Source: Halobacillus massiliensis
GTDB taxonomy: Bacteria > Bacillota > Bacilli > Bacillales > Halobacillaceae
Direction of reading: 5' to 3'
Assembly: GCF_900166625.1 (NCBI RefSeq)
Contig: NZ_LT800499.1
Span: 1,818,115-1,882,114, forward strand
Length of the DNA stretch: 64,000 bases
Both the position numbers and the translations under genes were made by a program. This document shows positions 17,918 through 24,188 of the stretch, piece after piece; positions within the stretch are counted from its first letter, which is position 1, and every line of letters begins with the position of its first letter. The notes under the pieces are model-generated. The model did no database searches and was not told where the DNA came from. It worked only from the letters and a program-made list of their open reading frames with translations.

Positions 17918-18031
17918 ACGAGCATAATCTTCTGCCGAATCAACTGCGAGTTGCTTCGACGCATTCACTTTCTTGAATAAGCTTGGAGAGGAAGAAGCAT
18001 GTAAGAACATGGCTAATGAAACTTAATATAC

Positions 18032-18105
18032 GCGGGTGTAGTTTAATGGTAAAACCTCAGCCTTCCAAGCTGATGACGAGGGTTCGATTCCCTTCACCCG
18101 CTCCA
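18032..18105 (+). tRNA. tRNA-Gly (anticodon UCC)
   Basis: Acceptor arms GCGGGTG (18032-18038) and CACCCGC, D-loop GTTTAATGGTAAAAC, anticodon loop CTTCCAA giving anticodon TCC, T-arm AGGGTTCGATTCCCT, discriminator T and an encoded CCA (18103-18105). All stems pair. It is preceded by its own 5' fragment and followed, after about 240 bases, by tRNA-Arg in the same unit. Confidence 0.95.
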
Positions 18106-18135
18106 AATTTACATAATCCTAACGTCAAAATTTTC

Positions 18136-18164
18136 TTGAAATACAGCACTTAATCATGTTATGG
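18136..18164 (+). promoter_or_regulatory. Possible internal promoter before tRNA-Arg
   Basis: TTGAAA at 18136-18141 and TATGGT-like hexamers about 17-18 bases on, upstream of the tRNA-Arg fragment. Weaker than the promoter at 17824; may be an alternative start for tRNA-Arg. Confidence 0.35.
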
Positions 18165-18188
18165 TAGTAATGCTGACTTTTCAAAAAT

Positions 18189-18215
18189 GTCCCAGTAGCT
18201 CAGCTGGATAGAGCA
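18189..18215 (+). pseudogene. tRNA-Arg 5' fragment
   Basis: Twenty-seven bases identical to the first 27 bases of the complete tRNA-Arg at 18345 (acceptor strand, D-arm). The identity ends at the start of the anticodon stem and is replaced by 129 bases of unrelated sequence. It mirrors the tRNA-Gly fragment at 17887. Confidence 0.88.
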
Positions 18216-18344
18216 TGAACGAATAAGCTTCTATGAAAAAACATCAACGTACTGATTTTTTTACATCAATGAAATGCTTCTTCGACAATCGGGACGACAG
18301 GTGCTCAGACTATAATTGGTCTACAAAACTTAATCTTTTTACAT

Positions 18345-18418
18345 GTCCCAGTAGCTCAGCTGGATAGAGCAACAGCCTTCTAAGCTGTGGGTCGGGAGTT
18401 CGAATCTCTCCTGGGACG
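18345..18418 (+). tRNA. tRNA-Arg (anticodon UCU)
   Basis: Acceptor GTCCCAG / CTGGGAC, D-arm GCTCAGCTGGATAGAGC, anticodon stem ACAGC/GCTGT with loop CTTCTAA (anticodon TCT), T-arm GGGAGTTCGAATCTCTC, discriminator G. CCA is not encoded (GCTAAC follows), unlike the neighbouring tRNA-Gly. Its 3' half and terminator are repeated at 20487 and 22654. Confidence 0.95.
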
Positions 18419-18427
18419 CTAACTAAA

Positions 18428-18470
18428 AAACGCTGAATCTCTTGTGCATCAAGGGATTCAGCGTTTTTAT
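18428..18470 (+). terminator. Terminator of tRNA-Arg
   Basis: Stem CGCTGAATCTCTTG (18431-18444) / CAAGGGATTCAGCG (18450-18463), five-base loop, then TTTTT. Decayed copies of this terminator occur at 20543 and 22698. Confidence 0.9.
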
Positions 18471-18531
18471 TATTATGAAGGGTTTGGGGTTGCATAAGCA
18501 ATTAATTCTTCTCTCTGTTGATTGGCCAAGA

Positions 18532-18582
18532 AAAAAAGAGTGACTTCCTTTTATAAAACAAAGAAAGTCACTCTTTTTCATT
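18532..18582. terminator. Hairpin terminator downstream of SASP-like gene
   Basis: Long inverted repeat AAAGAGTGACTT / AAGTCACTCTTT with A and T runs on either side. It can act on the minus strand for the small gene at 18673-18834 and on the plus strand as a second stop after tRNA-Arg. Confidence 0.75.
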
Positions 18583-18672
18583 TAGTTTGTGTGGAAATCT
18601 AATGTTGATTAAAAAAGATAGACGGCCCTATTCGGCAAGCATCACCTTTCAAAGGCCTCCAGTAATCGCGAT

Positions 18673-18834
18673 TTAATCTCTCATTGATCCAGCTTCACGA
18701 GCCGTCATAGATCCAACCCCATTACTTACATCCTTTTGAATTTCTTGTTTTACTTTTTCAGGGTTTGTTCCTGAAGGGTTGGAATTAGGGTTCTCTTTGC
18801 TTATTTGCTGACTGTCATTCTGGTTCTCAGCCAT
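18673..18834 (-). CDS. Small SASP-like protein (53 aa)
   Basis: A 53-residue hydrophilic protein, starting MAENQNDSQQISKENPN and ending GSMTAREAGSMRD, with a strong RBS (GGAGGTG, seven bases before ATG). The segment EKVKQEIQKDVSNGVGSMTAREAGS resembles the core of alpha/beta-type small acid-soluble spore proteins (K-EI-xx-GV-xx-G-xx-TxRxxGS), but the protein is shorter and stops where the second conserved block (ITKRLV) would begin. A spore-protein role is therefore an inference. It is on the opposite strand to its neighbours, inside the first islet, with a terminator after it. Confidence 0.65.
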   Translation of the reverse strand: MAENQNDSQQISKENPNSNPSGTNPEKVKQEIQKDVSNGVGSMTAREAGSMRD

Positions 18835-19060
18835 TAATAAACACCTCCATAACAGGTAGTTTAATCAATAGCCCTTAGAATAAACAGATAACTAAAAAGT
18901 ATCACTAATTTTTTGAAAAAAGGATCAAACCATTTGAACGGCCTGTTATCTATATGATCTGAAACTTTCCAGCACATGGCTAGATTGTTTTTATTGAAAA
19001 AATAGGAAGTCATAACTTGGATGATTTGAGAAAAAATAATCTCACATGAAAATAAAAAGG

Positions 19061-19277
19061 ATGAGCAAAATCACTGTAATTAGTGATATGAAACAAACCG
19101 TGGCTAGTTTAAAAAGTGCTCAAGCAAATTTTGAAACATTTGCCCTCAGTACAGAAAATCAAGAAAGCTAAGAAGCTTTATGAACAAGCGGCAGTGCAGA
19201 CGCAAAGTATTATTGAAAGTATAACACCGCGTATTCAGATAATAGAGCAGGAAGAACCGCAATATCGCTCCGAATAA
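19061..19277 (+). pseudogene. Frameshifted DUF1657 gene
   Basis: The frame beginning at ATG 19061 reads MSKITVISDMKQTVASLKSA and on to FALSTENQES, then a stop at 19169. Removing one A from GAAAGCT at about 19163-19169 restores the reading ENQEAKKLYEQAAVQTQS and continues to EEPQYRSE and TAA at 19277. The joined product is a typical DUF1657 protein of about 71 residues, paralogous to the intact gene 42 bases downstream. Either a real single-base frameshift or a sequencing error. The only good SD (AAGGATGAG) overlaps the ATG, so an ATC start a few codons in, as in MTVxxx paralogues, cannot be excluded. Confidence 0.75.
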
Positions 19278-19319
19278 GCTGCGGGCGTTTTTTTCTTCAT
19301 TTGAAAAGGAGTGAGCAGT

Positions 19320-19526
19320 ATGACCGTCGGAGCTAATGTAAAACAGTGTTTAGCTACTTTAAAAAACATAGAAGCCATTCTTTCAAAGCTTTCCATTGAA
19401 TCAAGTGATGAAGCAGCAAGGCAGCTTTTCCATCAACAAACACTAGTTATGGAAGATATCAAAAAAGATGTGAAAAAGCGGGTAATGGAATTAGAACGGG
19501 AAGAGGAACAGTATAAAGGGTTTTAA
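19320..19526 (+). CDS. DUF1657 domain protein
   Basis: A 68-residue protein beginning MTVGANVKQCLATLKNIEAILSKL and ending EREEEQYKGF, matching the small DUF1657 family of spore-formers, predicted as a helical hairpin. AAGGAG at 19305-19310 sets the ATG at 19320 rather than the in-frame GTG at 19311. In other Bacillaceae such genes accompany yetF (DUF421), spoVAC/D/E and yhcN in mobile spoVA-2mob operons linked to spore heat resistance. Here it lies directly upstream of a yetF gene (17-base gap). Function of the domain is unknown. Confidence 0.85.
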   Translation: MTVGANVKQCLATLKNIEAILSKLSIESSDEAARQLFHQQTLVMEDIKKDVKKRVMELEREEEQYKGF

Positions 19527-19543
19527 TTAAGGAGGAAAGAATA

Positions 19544-20404
19544 GTGACAGACGGGTTTGAGGTGCTTTATAGAGGAACTCTTTTTTTAATTGTTTTGTTC
19601 TTTTTAACGAAATTATTAGGAAAGAAACAAATATCACAGCTTACTTTTTTCGAATATGTAACAGGGATTACAATAGGTAGTATTGCTGCTGAAGTAATAA
19701 TGGGGTTAGAAAATAATATATGGCACGGTATTCTTGGGACTGCTATTTTTGCTGTTTTTCCATTTTTAATTGGCCTTCTGGCCCTTCATAGTAAAAAAGT
19801 ACGGGATTTTGTCGACGGAACCTCTACTGTTTTGATAAAAGATGGGAAAGTGTTGGAACAAAGTTTAAAGAAAGAAAAATATACCCTTGATGAACTTCTG
19901 CAGCTGTTACGAGGAAAGGATATTTTTGAAATTGCGGAAGTAGAGTATGCGGTGCTGGAAGCGGACGGAAAGCTCAGTGTACTCCCTAAAAAAGATTATC
20001 GTCCTGTTACCCGCAAGGATCTGGGTTTAGAAAGTATGAATGAAAAAGAACCCCATATTGTTATTATGGATGGAAAAATTATGGATAAACCTTTACATGA
20101 AGTTGGAAAAGATCAGGAATGGTTAATTATGGAGCTCGAGAAGCAGGAAACAACTATTGATAAAGTCTTCATCGCGCAGGTAGATTCTTATGGTTCTTTA
20201 ACCATTGATTTATACGATGATGAAATTCAAGTTACTACTCCCCAGGATCGCCCTTTATTATTAGCAAACATAAAAAAATGTCAGGCCGATCTAGAACTTT
20301 TTGCTTTAGCAACGGATTCACCTTCAGCAAAAGCATTATATGAAAAAAATGCAAAAAAACTGGCCCTTTCTATGGAAAAATTAACCCCTTACCTTAAAAG
20401 TTGA
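19544..20404 (+). CDS. yetF: YetF-family (DUF421) membrane protein with C-terminal DUF1657-like domain
   Basis: A 286-residue protein with three N-terminal membrane helices (residues about 5-80), the DUF421 signature FFEYVTGITIGSIAAE, a conserved STVLIKDGKVLEQSLKKEKYTLDELLQLLRGKDIFEIAEVEYAVLEADGKLSVL block, and a second copy-like soluble part. The C-terminal 45 residues (ANIKKCQADLELFALATDSPSAKALYEKNAKKL...) align with the DUF1657 proteins encoded just upstream (SAQANFETFALST...AKKLYEQ). GTG start after AGGAGG. Probably a spore or inner-membrane protein by analogy with spoVA-2mob operons; direct function is unknown. Confidence 0.85.
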   Translation: MTDGFEVLYRGTLFLIVLFFLTKLLGKKQISQLTFFEYVTGITIGSIAAEVIMGLENNIWHGILGTAIFAVFPFLIGLLALHSKKVRDFVDGTSTVLIKDGKVLEQSLKKEKYTLDELLQLLRGKDIFEIAEVEYAVLEADGKLSVLPKKDYRPVTRKDLGLESMNEKEPHIVIMDGKIMDKPLHEVGKDQEWLIMELEKQETTIDKVFIAQVDSYGSLTIDLYDDEIQVTTPQDRPLLLANIKKCQADLELFALATDSPSAKALYEKNAKKLALSMEKLTPYLKS

Positions 20405-20486
20405 TCACTATTGGGTACAGGGAATTTTTTAGTTTTAACACATTTAAGCGGAAATATGGTTTCAAGGTAGAGTGACTTCCTAACAC
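20405..20486 (+). other. Gap after yetF with no recognised gene
   Basis: AT-rich sequence between the yetF stop and the tRNA-Arg remnant. I see no terminator hairpin or ORF here. A GGTAGAGTGACTTCC stretch just before the remnant may be badly decayed tRNA sequence, but this is uncertain. Confidence 0.4.
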
Positions 20487-20531
20487 CAGCCTTCTAAGCT
20501 GAGGGTCGGGAGTCGAATCTCTTCTGGGACG
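20487..20531 (+). pseudogene. tRNA-Arg 3' half, copy 2
   Basis: Corresponds to tRNA-Arg from the anticodon stem (CAGCCTTCTAAGCTG) through the T-arm to the acceptor (TCTGGGACG). It differs from the intact gene by a few bases including one deleted T in the T-loop, so it is non-functional. It is followed by a copy of the same downstream GCTAACTAAAAA and terminator. Offset from the intact gene is 2114 bases. Confidence 0.88.
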
Positions 20532-20542
20532 CTAACTAAAAA

Positions 20543-20585
20543 AACGATGAATCTCTTGTGTTATCAAGAGATTCATCGTTTTTTC
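20543..20585 (+). terminator. Duplicated tRNA-Arg terminator, copy 2
   Basis: AACGATGAATCTCTTG / CAAGAGATTCATCGTT (16-base perfect stem) with TTTTTT, closely related to the hairpin at 18428. Compensatory changes (CGATGAATC pairs with GATTCATCG) keep it functional, and it may now terminate yetF. Confidence 0.85.
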
Positions 20586-20645
20586 TGTATGGAGTGAATG
20601 AAGATTTGAGACATGAACGCCCCCTTTGGGATGGGGTCAGGATTC

Positions 20646-20696
20646 TAATTGCAGAAGTTGGCTTCGTATAGACCAACTTCTGCAATTTCTTTTACT
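20646..20696 (+). terminator. Strong hairpin upstream of the amidase operon
   Basis: A perfect 14-base stem ATTGCAGAAGTTGG (20648-20661) / CCAACTTCTGCAAT (20673-20686) followed by TTCTTTT. It lies inside the 250-base gap before the small ORF at 20839, with no gene directly upstream, so it may be a leftover terminator or a leader structure. Confidence 0.65.
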
Positions 20697-20838
20697 TTCT
20701 TCTGCCATTTCAACGTTCTTCAACAAAACCTCTCATAATTCACCACAGGAATTAAAGGTTATTATGCAGAATATTACGGATAACTGTGTTTATAGACAAA
20801 ACAGGATATTTAAAAATTTTATAAAAAGGGTGATAGTC

Positions 20839-21024
20839 GTGCAGGAATTGTTGAAAACCTATTTTTCAGCTAGAAATTTGAATGTTTCAGAAGAAGACTG
20901 CAGTAAGATTACTCAACAGATGGAAGGACTCGATGTTCTTAGAAAAGGGCTGGACGTTCGTTATTTAAATGATTGTGAAATTGGCTTGTACCACAGACCT
21001 ATAAGGAGGCGTGAACATGAGTAA
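20839..21024 (+). CDS. Small AtzG/GatC-like putative amidase partner
   Basis: A 61-residue reading frame (GTG at 20839, alternative GTG at 20830) after AAAAGGG. It reads MQELLKTYFSARNLNVSEED, continues as an amphipathic helical pair and ends GLYHRPIRRREHE. Size, position and the terminal arrangement recall the AtzG-like/DUF4089 proteins that precede AtzE-type amidases and, more distantly, GatC. The last 8 bases overlap the amidase start, so the two are translationally coupled. The open frame extends upstream to 20626, but that part has no coding character. Identification as AtzG-like is by context and size only. Confidence 0.55.
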   Translation: MQELLKTYFSARNLNVSEEDCSKITQQMEGLDVLRKGLDVRYLNDCEIGLYHRPIRRREHE

Positions 21025-22444
21025 GGAGCGGTTATATTCGAAAACAATTGATGAGTTGAGTGGACTGATTCGAAAAAAAGAAGTCTCCCCGGTTGAGGTG
21101 ACAAAAGCTACACTGGAGCGGGCGAAGAATTTGAACGACCAGGTGAATGCCTTCATTTCTATCACTGAAGACCATGCAATTGATATGGCACTTTTACATG
21201 AAAAGGAAATATTGAACGGAAATTACCGTGGAAAACTCCATGGGATACCGATGGCTTTAAAAGATATTTTTTTCTTTGAAGGAGAAGTCGCTACGATAGG
21301 TTCAAAAATCCATCAGGACTTTATTCCGAGTTATGAGTCGACCGTCGTATCCAAGTTGAAGGAAGCAGGGGTAGTGTTTACTGGTAAGCTGAACATGCAT
21401 GAATATGCCTGGGGAGCGACAACGGCTAATCCTCACTATGGTCCGTGCCGTAACCCTTGGAATTTAGAAAAAATACCAGGCGGGTCAAGCGGCGGTTCGG
21501 GAGCTGCGGTTATAGCTGATATGACGATCGCCTCGTTGGGGACGGACACGGGAGGGTCTATCCGTATTCCGGCTTCAAGTTGTGGAATTGTTGGGTTGAA
21601 GCCGACTCATGGACGGGTGAGTAAGTATGGTTGTTTCCCGCTTGCCTGGTCACTCGATCATATTGGTCCGATGGCTAAAACGGTGACTGATGCTGCAATC
21701 TTATTAGAAGCAATCGCCGGTTTCGATTCTAACGATCCGACAACGGTCGATGTACCGACCGCTGCCTACACGGAAAACTTGAAAAAAGATATTAGCGGAA
21801 TGGTCATTGGTGTTAATGAAGAATATTTCTTCCGTAACGTCGATTCTGAGGTGGAAGCGCTGGTAAGAGCCGGTATTCGAAAGTTAGAAAATATGGGAGC
21901 CAATGTCGTCCATGTAGATATTCCCTCCTTGAAAAATGCTGAGTTTGCTGAGCTGATCACTATCATGACGGAAGCAAGCACAGTCCACCACTCCAACTTA
22001 ATAGAACGGTCGCAGGATTTCGGGGAAGATGTAAGACTATTGTTAGAAGCAGGTGAAGTGCCTTCAGCAGTTGACTATTTGCAGGCTCAGCAGATTCGAA
22101 GACAGCTCGATGTGGAATTTGCTGAAGCAATGAAGCAAGTGGATGTTATAATTAGTCCGACGCTTCCTTTTACACCAATTGATATTGGGGCGGACACATT
22201 ATCGCTAAATAGCGAAATTGTGAGCTTTCTCGATCACATCATCCGATTTACGCTGCCTGGTAACCTCACCGGCCTGCCATCCATATCTATCCCTTGCGGA
22301 TTGAGCAACGGATTGCCGGTAGGAATGCAGATCATGGGTAAAGCGTTTAAAGAAGAAGATGTGCTGCAAGTCGCATACGCTTTTGAAAGGACGAACCCTA
22401 TGAACGGATTGAAACCAAATCTATCCGAAAGCAATTTGGTTTAA
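21017..22444 (+). CDS. Amidase signature family protein
   Basis: A 475-residue amidase. The Ser-cisSer-Lys triad is visible: Lys in GIPMALKD, cis-Ser in GGSSGGSGAAV and nucleophile Ser in TDTGGSIRIPASSCGIVGLKPTHG. The fold is that of GatA/AtzE amidases, which hydrolyse amide bonds or carry out ATP-free deamidations. ATG at 21017 has AGGAGG with seven-base spacing; the GTG two codons upstream has almost none. Its substrate is unknown; no gatB or gatC follows, so it is not the tRNA-dependent amidotransferase. It lies in the second tRNA-bounded islet. Confidence 0.85.
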   Translation: MSKERLYSKTIDELSGLIRKKEVSPVEVTKATLERAKNLNDQVNAFISITEDHAIDMALLHEKEILNGNYRGKLHGIPMALKDIFFFEGEVATIGSKIHQDFIPSYESTVVSKLKEAGVVFTGKLNMHEYAWGATTANPHYGPCRNPWNLEKIPGGSSGGSGAAVIADMTIASLGTDTGGSIRIPASSCGIVGLKPTHGRVSKYGCFPLAWSLDHIGPMAKTVTDAAILLEAIAGFDSNDPTTVDVPTAAYTENLKKDISGMVIGVNEEYFFRNVDSEVEALVRAGIRKLENMGANVVHVDIPSLKNAEFAELITIMTEASTVHHSNLIERSQDFGEDVRLLLEAGEVPSAVDYLQAQQIRRQLDVEFAEAMKQVDVIISPTLPFTPIDIGADTLSLNSEIVSFLDHIIRFTLPGNLTGLPSISIPCGLSNGLPVGMQIMGKAFKEEDVLQVAYAFERTNPMNGLKPNLSESNLV

Positions 22445-22653
22445 TTATAGGAGTGGAATAAAGCAAATTTAAATGGACTCTAGTTTTAGTCAATTGATGA
22501 ATTATATTCTTTACTTAATCTTCTATCCAATATTGAAGTGCTGCAGATGTGCATCCACCTATTGAATGGAGAGATGAGTGCAGATGTAGTTGGCTGAAAG
22601 TCAAAATTGCTAAAGTGTCTAAAGTAGTATCCATAAGGATGATGGAACTAAGT
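22445..22653 (+). other. Non-coding stretch after the amidase
   Basis: AT-rich sequence of about 200 bases with no ORF above 40 codons, no clear terminator and no tRNA-like fold. It leads into a third tRNA-Arg remnant. Confidence 0.4.
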
Positions 22654-22685
22654 GTGTATCGAGAGTTCGAATATCCACTGGGAAA
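22654..22685 (+). pseudogene. tRNA-Arg 3' end, copy 3 (decayed)
   Basis: GTGTATCGAGAGTTCGAAT followed by ATCCACTGGGAAAC aligns with the T-arm and acceptor of tRNA-Arg (GTGGGTCGGGAGTTCGAAT and CTCTCCTGGGACGC). More mutated than copy 2. Offset from copy 2 is 2153 bases. It is followed by a copy of the downstream terminator. Confidence 0.75.
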
Positions 22686-22697
22686 CCTATTTAAATA

Positions 22698-22740
22698 AAC
22701 GCTGAATCTCTTATCTTACAATAGGTTCAGCGTTTTCTAG
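22698..22740 (+). terminator. Duplicated tRNA-Arg terminator, copy 3
   Basis: AACGCTGAATCTCTT is identical to the start of the tRNA-Arg terminator; the partner arm GGTTCAGCGTTTT is partly preserved, with a longer loop. It may still terminate the amidase operon. Confidence 0.7.
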
Positions 22741-22865
22741 CTATAATAGATAAATATTGGTTTAAGTGGTAAATGAATTAATTTGTATTCCTCAAATAAA
22801 TACCTCTCGTCAGAAAGCTGTTCAATCATCAAGAGACTGTTAAACATTATCGATGTATGAAAATG

Positions 22866-22899
22866 AAAGAAGCTGAATCAAGAGATTCAGCTTCTTTCT
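22866..22899. terminator. Hairpin downstream of small minus-strand gene
   Basis: Perfect inverted repeat AAAGAAGCTGAATC (22866-22879) / GATTCAGCTTCTTT with a four-base loop. On the minus strand it follows the small gene at 22933-23103 and ends in a T-rich tract; its inner bases again resemble the tRNA-Arg terminator. Confidence 0.75.
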
Positions 22900-22932
22900 T
22901 AGTTATATGAAAGGGAAGACAAATAGGTAAAA

Positions 22933-23103
22933 TTAGCGATGAGTTCTCTTTGCTACCCACTGATACGGAAGCTTTGATTTTGTGTTTATTATTCTCACTA
23001 GAAGTTCCGCGGATCTTTGATGATGGACGATTTTATCTTCGTTCGTTACGGTATCCCTTAAATGATAATTCTTTCCATTAATTGTACGTCCAATTTTATA
23101 CAC
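22933..23103 (-). CDS. Hypothetical small basic protein (56 aa)
   Basis: A GTG-start frame (23103) with GAGAGGGG seven bases upstream encodes 56 residues starting MYKIGRTINGKNYHLRDTV and ending QWVAKRTHR. It is basic and mainly soluble, with no membrane segment. A terminator hairpin follows on the same strand. I do not recognise the family. RBS and terminator placement argue for a real gene, but the length is short and only comparative evidence would settle it. Confidence 0.5.
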   Translation of the reverse strand: MYKIGRTINGKNYHLRDTVTNEDKIVHHQRSAELLVRIINTKSKLPYQWVAKRTHR

Positions 23104-23200
23104 CTTGAAACCCCTCTCAGTAACGTTATATAAATATAATTATTTTGTCTGAACAGGCAATGGATTGAAAGCAGATTATTTAACTTTAGAATAAGGACTT

Positions 23201-24079
23201 TTAATTATGGTAGATTTCTTGAATTTCCTTAATAATTATCCCCCAGGCTATCCCGGCTTGTTCTTTTGGGCCGAGGTGAGTAAAAGCGTGTGTACATTTA
23301 CGGAAATTTACTCCATGAACATCCACTTGGGCTTGCTTTAACTTCTCAATATATTTTTCAGCCTCAGCAGAAAAAGCATCGCAATTTGCGTAGAGGATGA
23401 CGGTTCTTGGAAGCCCTTCTACATTCCCGGTAAACACAGGAGAAACAAGGAGATTTTTGGCCTGACCGGCTTCAGGAATGTAGCACCTATTAATAAAGTG
23501 TGCCGCCTGAGGAAATTTTTTTCGCAAGGGGTCGTCCTCGGGTTTTTCTGCATGCGGTGTTACAAAGTCAAGCATCGGGCACGTTAATATTTGGAGCAGG
23601 GGGAGGGGCTTTTTATGCTTTTTTAGAGTTAGTGTCAAAGCGTTAGCAATACTGGCGCCTGAACTATGTCCGCCTACAATAATTTTATGGGGATCTATTT
23701 TTAATTTATCTGCTTGGTTTAAGATCCATTGATATATTTCATACGATTGTTTGATCGGTTTGGGAAACGGATATTCCGGAGCCTTAGCATAATCAATGTT
23801 TATTACTGCACAGCCTGTCTGATTAGCAATGTAGCGGCAATAAGGATCATCCATATTTTTATTGTGCATAATGAAGGCGCCGCCATGAAAATTAATATAA
23901 ACTGGCAATTTATCATTCGATGCATTAAAAGGATAATAACAAGTGATATATGTATCTTTTACGCTTGTTTCTATGAGAATGTCTCTAACTTCTTCGACTT
24001 CCTTATGGTCTACCATCGGTTGTAATACTGCTTTGTTTGGGAGCAGTCGTAAAATTTTTGCAGCTATAGAAGTAAGCAT
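23201..24079 (-). CDS. Alpha/beta hydrolase (HSL-type esterase/lipase)
   Basis: A 292-residue carboxylesterase of the hormone-sensitive lipase group. The oxyanion-hole motif is HGGAFIM, the nucleophile is in GGHSSGAS, and the likely acid and base are in YANCDAFSAEAE and KCTHAF. The ORF is open upstream to 24274, but AAGGGG at eight bases places the ATG at 24079 (MLTSIAAKILRLLPN). No signal peptide. It is divergent from the glycosyltransferase gene. Substrate is unknown; likely short acyl esters. Confidence 0.88.
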   Translation of the reverse strand: MLTSIAAKILRLLPNKAVLQPMVDHKEVEEVRDILIETSVKDTYITCYYPFNASNDKLPVYINFHGGAFIMHNKNMDDPYCRYIANQTGCAVINIDYAKAPEYPFPKPIKQSYEIYQWILNQADKLKIDPHKIIVGGHSSGASIANALTLTLKKHKKPLPLLQILTCPMLDFVTPHAEKPEDDPLRKKFPQAAHFINRCYIPEAGQAKNLLVSPVFTGNVEGLPRTVILYANCDAFSAEAEKYIEKLKQAQVDVHGVNFRKCTHAFTHLGPKEQAGIAWGIIIKEIQEIYHN

Positions 24080-24188
24080 CGTGTATTCCCCTTTTTTTAT
24101 AATATGGTACCCTGTATAAAAGGAAGATAACCCAAAGCACTGAATAATCAGTCTCAAAAGGGTCTGAATCTGCAATGAGGTGAGAGCA

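Noticed and set aside
18310-18501. Minus-strand frame of 63 residues with a VPGEIRTPDPQLRRLLLYPAELL-like reading
   Set aside because: It is the antisense of the tRNA-Arg gene and its terminator; this reading is a well-known false protein created by tRNA sequence.
18471-22653. Integrase or transposase in the tRNA-bounded islets
   Set aside because: No frame shows tyrosine or serine recombinase or DDE motifs; the islet boundary interpretation rests only on tRNA-end repeats.
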